This document shows, one piece after another, positions 1 through 4,471 of a stretch of 7,009 nt of DNA. The position numbers were made by a program, and so were the translations under genes. The stretch lies in contig CANETO010000100.1 in the NCBI GenBank assembly GCA_947440895.1, positions 1 through 7,009 of the forward strand, in the 5' to 3' direction. Under the pieces are notes generated by a model. It was not told the origin of the DNA and did not search any database. It worked only from the letters and a program-made list of their open reading frames with translations. Each line of letters begins with the position of its first letter. Position 1 is the stretch's first letter. Source of the DNA: Planctomycetaceae bacterium. GTDB lineage: Bacteria > Planctomycetota > Planctomycetia > Pirellulales > UBA1268.

Positions 1-1
1 C

Positions 2-844
2 ACACCCCATGCTGCCTCGAGCCTGCCATGGTCGACGCTCGATCGCGACCTGCCCGCGCTCGCGGCCCGCTACGCGGAGGCCGATCCTTACCCCCACGTC
101 ACCATCGGCGATTTCCTCGCCCCCGGCGTCGCCGCCCGGCTGGCGGCCGACTTCCCGCCGCCGACCGGCCGCGATTGGATCAACTACAAACACGTCAACG
201 AGCACAAGTTCGGTCAAACGAAACGGGCGTTCTTCCCCGACTCGATCGGTGGCGTGATCGACGAGCTCAATGGGCCGCGGTTCGTGGCCTGGCTGTCGCG
301 GCTGACGGGCATCGAGGGCCTGCTGCCCGACCCGTCGCTCGAGGGCGGCGGCATGCACCAGACGCCGGCCGGTGGTTTCTTGAACGTGCATGCCGACTTC
401 ACGATGCACCACCATCGCCCCACGTGGCGGCGGCGGTGCAACCTCATCGTCTACCTGAATCCCGAATGGCACGAGGAGTGGGGGGGCGCGATCGAGCTTT
501 GGGACGAGGCGATGACGAAGGCGGTCGTGCGGGTGCCGCCCCTGCTCAACCAGGCGGTGATCTTCAATACCACGGAAACGACCTACCACGGCTACCCAGA
601 CCCCATCCGCTGCCCGCCCGACGTGACGCGGCGGAGCATTGCGCTCTACTACTTCACCGACGAGCCCGGGGGCGGCACGCCCCGTTCGACGAATTACCGG
701 GCGCGGCCCACCGACTCTCTCGGCCGGCGGCTCGCGATCTGGGCCGATGCCTCCGCAGTGGCCGCCTACTCGCGGGTCAAGCGCAGGCTCGGCCTCTCCG
801 ACGACTTCGCCAGCCGGCTGTTGGGCCGGTTCTCGCGGCGGTGA
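2..844 (+). CDS. 2-oxoglutarate/Fe(II)-dependent oxygenase, 5' end outside window
   Basis: The reading frame is open from the left edge to a TGA at 842-844, giving 280 residues with the N-terminus missing. The first in-frame GTG (254) lies well inside the conserved fold, so the true start is upstream of the window. Seen in the sequence: an N-terminal PYPHVTIGDFL segment typical of prolyl-4-hydroxylase-like oxygenases; the iron-binding HxD pair (H130 and D132 of the partial protein, codons at 389 and 395, in FLNVHADF); a distal histidine (H196, codon at 587, in TYHGYP); and an arginine (R210 or R211, codons at 629 and 632, before SIALYYFT) placed to bind the 2-oxoglutarate carboxylate. The set is complete, so an active enzyme is expected. 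Members of this family hydroxylate proteins, sugars or small molecules, and the substrate cannot be read from sequence. A basic tail of about 45 residues follows the core. The gene converges on the TMTC-like gene. The family is confident; the substrate is unknown. Confidence 0.88.
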   Translation, partial: TPHAASSLPWSTLDRDLPALAARYAEADPYPHVTIGDFLAPGVAARLAADFPPPTGRDWINYKHVNEHKFGQTKRAFFPDSIGGVIDELNGPRFVAWLSRLTGIEGLLPDPSLEGGGMHQTPAGGFLNVHADFTMHHHRPTWRRRCNLIVYLNPEWHEEWGGAIELWDEAMTKAVVRVPPLLNQAVIFNTTETTYHGYPDPIRCPPDVTRRSIALYYFTDEPGGGTPRSTNYRARPTDSLGRRLAIWADASAVAAYSRVKRRLGLSDDFASRLLGRFSRR

Positions 845-866
845 CGCCGTCCGGGTTCGAGTCACC
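840..866. terminator. possible weak stem-loop between convergent genes
   Basis: A perfect 6-base inverted repeat (GGTGAC at 840-845, GTCACC at 861-866) encloses a 15-base loop and overlaps the stop codon of the oxygenase gene. It lies in the 40-base gap before the end of the convergent TPR gene, where a shared terminator would be expected. No T-tract follows on either strand and the loop is long, so this is only a weak candidate. Confidence 0.2.
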
Positions 867-884
867 ACCGGGTCGGGCTGGCGG

Positions 885-3053
885 TCAGCGCGGCGGGGGC
901 GGTTCGCGGTGCGGTTGGCCGGAGCGGTAAGCGTCGAGCCGGGCACGACGGGCCGATTGCTCGGGCTCGGGGGACGACAGGACGGCTTCCTCGGCGGCCG
1001 CGACTGCGTCGGGGAAGCGGCCGGTCTCGGCGGCGGCCGCGGCGACGGCGTCGAGCCGGGCGGGTGTTCGGCCCGCGGTGAGCGACAGAGACGATAAATG
1101 GAAGGCGTATTCGCCGCGGCGGGCGGCAGGGTCCGGGTGGGTGCTCAGCGCCCAGGCGGTCCGGGCGGCGGTCTCTGCCCAGTTGGGGTCGGCGGCCGCC
1201 AGCCGCGAGGCGTCGGCGGCCGCGCGGTCGGGCTGTCCGGCGGCGAGCCGGGCGACCGCCAGCCGCAGCTGCACCCGGGGGTCGGCCGGTGCGGCGGCCG
1301 CCGCCTTCTCAAGCCACCCGACCGCCTCCGGCCAGCGGCCGAGCTCGGACAGCGCGTTGCCGAGGTTGTTGCAGGCGACGAGGTTGTTCGGCTGCCGCTC
1401 GGCGGCCGCCGTTAGGTGGGGGACCGCCTCGTCCAGTTGGCCGAGCTGGGCGAGAACCCCGCCAAGGCCGGCCTGGGCCTCCCAGTTGTCGGCGGCGGCC
1501 AGCGCGTTCCGGTACTCGGCGGCGGCCGACGCCAGGTCGCCCCGCCGCCGGCTGCCGTCGGCCGCGGCCATCCAGCACCACGCCACCCCGAGCGTCCAGC
1601 GGCGGGCCGGGAGGAGGAGGGCGGCCCGGGCTTGGAGCTCCGCGTCGTCCACTTGGCCGAGCTTCTGCAGAACGGACGCAGCCTTCCAGCGGCAGTCGAA
1701 CGCGGTCGGTTCGGCGGCGGCCGCGGCTAGAAAGCAGCGGAGGGCGTCGGCCGACTCCCCGGCGGCGAGATGGAGATCCCCGAGCTTCATGTGGGCCGTC
1801 GGGTTGACCGACGTGACAGCCAACGCCCGTGACCACAACGTCCACCCGTCCGCCCAGTGCAGCACCTGCTGCCGCGTCATCCCGACGCACCCGACGGCCA
1901 CCGCGAGGGTTACCCCGGCGACCACCGGCCCCGGCACCCGATATCGCCCGGCCAGGTCCGCCGCGGCCCACACCGCGGCGACAAACAGGCCGATGTGTGG
2001 AAGGTAGGTGAACCGGTCGGCGTACGCCTGCTCTCCGACCTGAAACAGCCCGATCACCGGCACCAGCGTCCCGAGAAACCACAGCCACCCGACCAACACG
2101 TAAGGTGCGGCCCGCCGGCCCCGCCAGCCGAGGTAGGTGACGGCCGCAAGCACGCCGACCGCGGCCAGGCCCTGCCCGGCCGAACGGACGGTGAGCGGGT
2201 ACAGGACGGCCAGGCCGTCCGGCCAGCAGGTCATCCTCAAGTACGCCAAGTAGGCGAAGGCGGCGTTCGAAACCCGGTCGGCAACTGGGAAGGTGGCGAC
2301 GGACCTCACCGCCCCGCCGGCGGCCTGCGCGTACACGGTCACCACGCACGCCCCGGCCGCCAGCGCGAACATCGGCCACTTCTCGCGGACGAGCGGCCAC
2401 AGGTCCCGGGCGGACCGGAGCCGGCCTAGCGGCCATGCGTCGAGGAGCAGCAGGGCACACGGAAACGTGACCAGCATCGGCTTGGCGAGCAGCCCGGCAG
2501 CCAGGGCGGCCGTTACGGCCGCCATCCGGCCGGCCGACGGGGCCTCGGCGTACCGGGCGTACAGCCACATTCCGGCCACCCAGAATAGCCCGCTGAGCAC
2601 GTCCTTCCGCTCCGCCACCCACGCCACCGATTCGACCCGCAGCGGGTGGACCGCCCAGAGCAGGGCGGCCGCGGCACTCGGCCACCCGACCCCGGTCAGC
2701 CTGGCTAGGGCCAGGAACAAAAGGACCGAGTTGACGACATGCAAGACGACGTTGGTGAGGTGATAGCCGGCCGGGTTGCTCCCCCACACCGCCGCGTCGA
2801 GCTGGAGCGACACCCAGGTAAGCGGATGCCAGTTGGCCTCGGCCGTCGCGGTCGCCGCCCAGGCTAGGTTGGCGGCCGTCGGGCCGCCGAGGACGTGCGG
2901 ATTGTGCTGCACGTACCCCGCGTCGTCGTAGTTGACGAATCCATTGCGGACAGCCCCGGAGTACGCCACCGCGGCCGTGACGGCGATTGCTGCCGCGGCC
3001 GCCCACCACGGCGGCCCGACCGCCCAACGTTTCCCGTCCTGGTCTGACCTCAC
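885..3053 (-). CDS. TMTC-like multi-pass membrane protein with C-terminal TPR repeats (putative GT-C glycosyltransferase)
   Basis: The product is 722 residues. I chose the GTG at 3053 because GGAGG lies five bases upstream and the first hydrophobic helix then begins near residue 16; an in-frame GTG at 3110 would add 19 residues. The N-terminal half has about eleven hydrophobic segments (near 16-35, 98-120, 122-136, 152-169, 177-190, 192-206, 227-243, 294-310, 317-337, 354-369 and 375-391). Family marks are GFVNYDD (acidic pair D43/D44 in the first outer loop), HPLRVESVAWVAERKD (136-151) and YADRFTYLPHIG (344-355). From about residue 412, some seven Ala-rich TPR-like repeats run to the end, the clearest at 523-555, 556-589 and 662-695, followed by a proline-rich tail. 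Eukaryotic TMTC proteins with this plan are O-mannosyltransferases of the GT-C fold. Bacterial relatives are common in planctomycetes and largely uncharacterised, so glycosyl transfer to exported proteins is an inference. The gene looks more GC-rich than dnaE. Confidence 0.85.
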   Translation of the reverse strand: MRSDQDGKRWAVGPPWWAAAAAIAVTAAVAYSGAVRNGFVNYDDAGYVQHNPHVLGGPTAANLAWAATATAEANWHPLTWVSLQLDAAVWGSNPAGYHLTNVVLHVVNSVLLFLALARLTGVGWPSAAAALLWAVHPLRVESVAWVAERKDVLSGLFWVAGMWLYARYAEAPSAGRMAAVTAALAAGLLAKPMLVTFPCALLLLDAWPLGRLRSARDLWPLVREKWPMFALAAGACVVTVYAQAAGGAVRSVATFPVADRVSNAAFAYLAYLRMTCWPDGLAVLYPLTVRSAGQGLAAVGVLAAVTYLGWRGRRAAPYVLVGWLWFLGTLVPVIGLFQVGEQAYADRFTYLPHIGLFVAAVWAAADLAGRYRVPGPVVAGVTLAVAVGCVGMTRQQVLHWADGWTLWSRALAVTSVNPTAHMKLGDLHLAAGESADALRCFLAAAAAEPTAFDCRWKAASVLQKLGQVDDAELQARAALLLPARRWTLGVAWCWMAAADGSRRRGDLASAAAEYRNALAAADNWEAQAGLGGVLAQLGQLDEAVPHLTAAAERQPNNLVACNNLGNALSELGRWPEAVGWLEKAAAAAPADPRVQLRLAVARLAAGQPDRAAADASRLAAADPNWAETAARTAWALSTHPDPAARRGEYAFHLSSLSLTAGRTPARLDAVAAAAAETGRFPDAVAAAEEAVLSSPEPEQSARRARLDAYRSGQPHREPPPPR

Positions 3054-3060
3054 GGCGACC
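3054..3060 (-). promoter_or_regulatory. Shine-Dalgarno sequence deciding the TPR-protein start
   Basis: On the minus strand the sequence reads ACGGAGGTCGCC immediately before the GTG at 3053. The GGAGG core is separated from the start codon by five bases, which is ideal spacing. No comparable site precedes the upstream in-frame GTG at 3110, so this site favours the shorter protein. Confidence 0.6.
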
Positions 3061-3069
3061 TCCGTTACT

Positions 3070-3151
3070 CCTGCAGCAGGTCCCGGACCGGCTCTCACCT
3101 GCGTGAGCACGCCACGCAGCGATTCCGTTTTCGTAGCCTGCAGCGTTGCAG
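3070..3151. repeat. cluster of three short inverted repeats upstream of the TPR gene
   Basis: Three small palindromes lie between the TPR gene start and the partial tRNA repeat: CCTG-CAG-CAGG at 3070-3080; CTGCGTG and CACGCAG (7-base stem, 7-base loop) at 3099-3119; and CTGCA-GCGT-TGCAG at 3138-3151. They could fold in the 5' leader of the TPR mRNA or serve as protein-binding sites. None is followed by a T-tract, so they are not obvious terminators. No promoter is clear in this stretch. Confidence 0.4.
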
Positions 3152-3180
3152 CATCGGGCTTCGGTTCATCAGCAAACGAC

Positions 3181-3232
3181 CTCCGCCACTAGACAGCCAA
3201 CTGAAGTACGCCCGGCAGGACTTGAACCTGCA
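3181..3232 (-). repeat. copy A of a tRNA-Arg-derived direct repeat (partial tRNA 3' end plus flank)
   Basis: Bases 3207-3232 are identical over 26 bases to the T-arm and acceptor 3' end of the tRNA-Arg gene (3295-3320). The next 26 bases, 3181-3206, match the tRNA's own 3' flank (3269-3294) with five differences by position. No 5' half of a tRNA precedes this copy on the minus strand, so it is not a functional tRNA. Repeated tRNA 3' ends of this kind are the usual footprint of tyrosine-recombinase integration (attL/attR), but a local duplication would look the same. Confidence 0.75.
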
Positions 3233-3243
3233 GGCTGCTTTTC

Positions 3244-3275
3244 GGCGTCGCGATCCCTTCGGGCCTCGCTCCGCC
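3244..3275 (-). other. interrupted hairpin between the two tRNA-derived repeats
   Basis: Read on the minus strand, 3275 to 3244 can fold as GGCG/CGCC (4 pairs), a tandem GA/GA internal loop, GCGA/TCGC (4 pairs), a GG/A bulge, and CCC/GGG closed by a GAA loop. It starts 20 bases beyond the tRNA 3' end. The bases after it are GAAAAGC, not a T-tract, so it lacks the hallmark of an intrinsic terminator. It might assist termination or tRNA 3' processing, or be part of the repeated unit. Confidence 0.4.
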
Positions 3276-3294
3276 ACTGGACCGCCAACTTGAA

Positions 3295-3368
<74 letters not shown>

Positions 3369-3378
3369 GTGGACGGAA

Positions 3379-3384
3379 AGTATA
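3379..3384 (-). promoter_or_regulatory. -10 element of the tRNA-Arg promoter
   Basis: On the minus strand TATACT, a near-consensus sigma-70 -10 hexamer, ends ten bases before the mature tRNA 5' end, implying a leader of only a few bases. No convincing TTGACA-like -35 hexamer is visible at 16-18 bases upstream, where the sequence is G-rich. Confidence 0.55.
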
Positions 3385-3679
3385 GCAAACTGAGCCCACC
3401 CCGCTCCGCCCACGGTCGATCACCAACCGCGGCGCCAGGCCGACGCACGACCCGGCTGGCGTGCCGATGGGCATCCGGAATGGGAGCGACCACGACCGGC
3501 CGGCGTACGACCACGGGGGAGGCCACGCGGACTGCCAAATCCCATCCCGCCACATCAGAGTCGCTGGCACGACCCACGCCGGGCCCGATTCGCCCCTCTC
3601 CCCGCCGCCGACCCCCCTTTCCTAGGGATTCAGGCCCTTTTTCCCAGACGTTTCAGGCCCGCTCAACCAAGCAGAGGCT
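3385..3679. other. gene-free intergenic stretch
   Basis: About 300 bases with no frame resembling a protein and no RNA gene I can recognise. It separates the leftward tRNA-Arg from the rightward FHA gene, so divergent promoters sit at its two ends. The right part holds the 9-base sequence TTCAGGCCC twice (3629-3637 and 3652-3660), upstream of the candidate FHA promoter. A weak AGGG/CCCT stem followed by TTTT occurs near 3624-3642. Confidence 0.5.
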
Positions 3680-3708
3680 TTGACCGGGATTGTGTGGCAA
3701 GCTTAGAT
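3680..3708 (+). promoter_or_regulatory. candidate sigma-70-type promoter for the FHA gene
   Basis: TTGACC (3680-3685, five of six consensus -35 bases) is followed after exactly 17 bases by TTAGAT (3703-3708, three of six -10 bases). If used, transcription would begin near 3714, downstream of the ATG at 3707. That would exclude this ATG and leave the ATG at 3749 as the start, with a leader of roughly 35 bases. Confidence 0.35.
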
Positions 3709-3748
3709 GGAAGCTGATTCCAGCCCACCGACGGACTCCCGACTCCCC

Positions 3749-4417
3749 ATGGCACACATCACGCTCCGCGTTCTGCACGGTGCCGATCGGGGCCGCGTGT
3801 TCAGCGATATCCCCACGCCCGTGACCATCGGCCGCGAGGAAGGGAACACGATCCAACTCAACGACGAACGGATCAGCCGCTACCACCTGAAGCTCCAGGA
3901 CGACAAGGACAAGATTGTCCTCACCGACCTGGAGAGCACCAATGGAACCAAGGTCAACGGCGAGGACATTCAGGTCCGGATCGTTCGTCATGGTGACATG
4001 ATCTCGGTGGGCCGGTCCCTCCTCCTGATCGGCTCCCACAGCGAGATCGACCGTCGTATTTCTGCGATCGCCGCGAATCTGCCCGCGGCGCAGGAAGGCC
4101 GCGCCAAGCAGATGCGGGAACGGATGGAGCGGATCGCGACGCATCAGTCAGACGTGATCGAGGATATGGCGGAGGTCCGCTCGCCGCTGCTGCCGGGCGG
4201 TCCGCCTCCGCTGCCAGAACGACTGGGCCCTGCACAGACGGCCGAACTTTCCGAACTCATCGACTACGTGCAAGGCATCCTCCGCGAGGCCACCGAAGGG
4301 GCCGTGATGCGGCCCGGCAACGAGACCGTCGAGCTCGACTTCGCCCACTGGCAAGTGATGCTCGAACTCCAAGCCCGACTGGCCGGACTGCTCAGAGGCA
4401 TCTCAGAGCCATCCTGA
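3749..4417 (+). CDS. FHA-domain protein
   Basis: The product is a soluble protein of 222 residues with no signal peptide or membrane segment. Residues 1-95 form a forkhead-associated domain, which binds phosphothreonine peptides made by Ser/Thr kinases. The diagnostic residues are all present: G28-R29 (TIGRE), S43 and H46 (ISRYH), and N65-G66 (STNGT). Residues 98-140 are charged and probably helical (RAKQMRERMERIA). A proline-rich linker (145-157) leads to a second helical segment (161-217) that may mediate oligomerisation or partner binding. I chose the ATG at 3749 because MAHITLRVL is where the first FHA strand begins; the in-frame ATG at 3707 adds 14 unstructured residues and overlaps a candidate -10 box. 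Neither start has a clear Shine-Dalgarno. The gene lies 54 bases upstream of dnaE in the same direction. The phosphorylated partner is unknown. Confidence 0.88.
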   Translation: MAHITLRVLHGADRGRVFSDIPTPVTIGREEGNTIQLNDERISRYHLKLQDDKDKIVLTDLESTNGTKVNGEDIQVRIVRHGDMISVGRSLLLIGSHSEIDRRISAIAANLPAAQEGRAKQMRERMERIATHQSDVIEDMAEVRSPLLPGGPPPLPERLGPAQTAELSELIDYVQGILREATEGAVMRPGNETVELDFAHWQVMLELQARLAGLLRGISEPS

Positions 4418-4438
4418 CGAAAATCGTGCCTCATCCGG

Positions 4439-4444
4439 TACAAT
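4439..4444 (+). promoter_or_regulatory. candidate -10 element upstream of dnaE
   Basis: TACAAT, five of six matches to TATAAT, lies in the 54-base gap between the FHA gene and dnaE, 27 bases before the dnaE ATG. The best upstream -35 candidate is CTGACG with a 19-base spacer, which is poor. dnaE may therefore have its own promoter in addition to read-through from the FHA gene. A GGAG at 4457-4460 is a weak, rather distant Shine-Dalgarno. Confidence 0.35.
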
Positions 4445-4471
4445 GCCGCATCCCCCGGAGCGAGCACACGG

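Noticed and set aside
850..868. GGTTCGAGTC-like sequence resembling a tRNA T-loop between the convergent genes
   Set aside because: The flanking bases do not form the 5-base T-stem and no acceptor or anticodon arm is present, so it is not a tRNA remnant or an att site for the adjacent tRNA.
28..930. 300-residue plus-strand frame overlapping the oxygenase
   Set aside because: It is an Arg/Pro-rich shadow; the overlapping frame carries the HxD...H oxygenase residues.
1078..2007. 309-residue plus-strand frame opposite the TPR gene
   Set aside because: It is Ala/Arg/Ser-rich antisense translation with no recognisable motif, caused by few stop codons in high-GC DNA.
1309..3027. 572-residue minus-strand frame inside the TPR gene
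   Set aside because: It is Arg/Gly-rich out-of-frame translation of a GC-rich gene; the other frame has clear family motifs and TPRs.
3095..3277. Minus-strand 60-residue frame with CRFKSCRAY
   Set aside because: It is the translation of the partial tRNA copy and flank, with no protein-like features.
3624..3645. AGGG/CCCT stem followed by TTTT as an intrinsic terminator
   Set aside because: The stem has only four pairs with a seven-base loop, and no plus-strand gene lies upstream to be terminated.
3707..3748. Upstream ATG at 3707 as the FHA protein start
   Set aside because: It adds 14 unstructured residues, has no Shine-Dalgarno, and overlaps a candidate -10 box; it remains possible but less likely than 3749.
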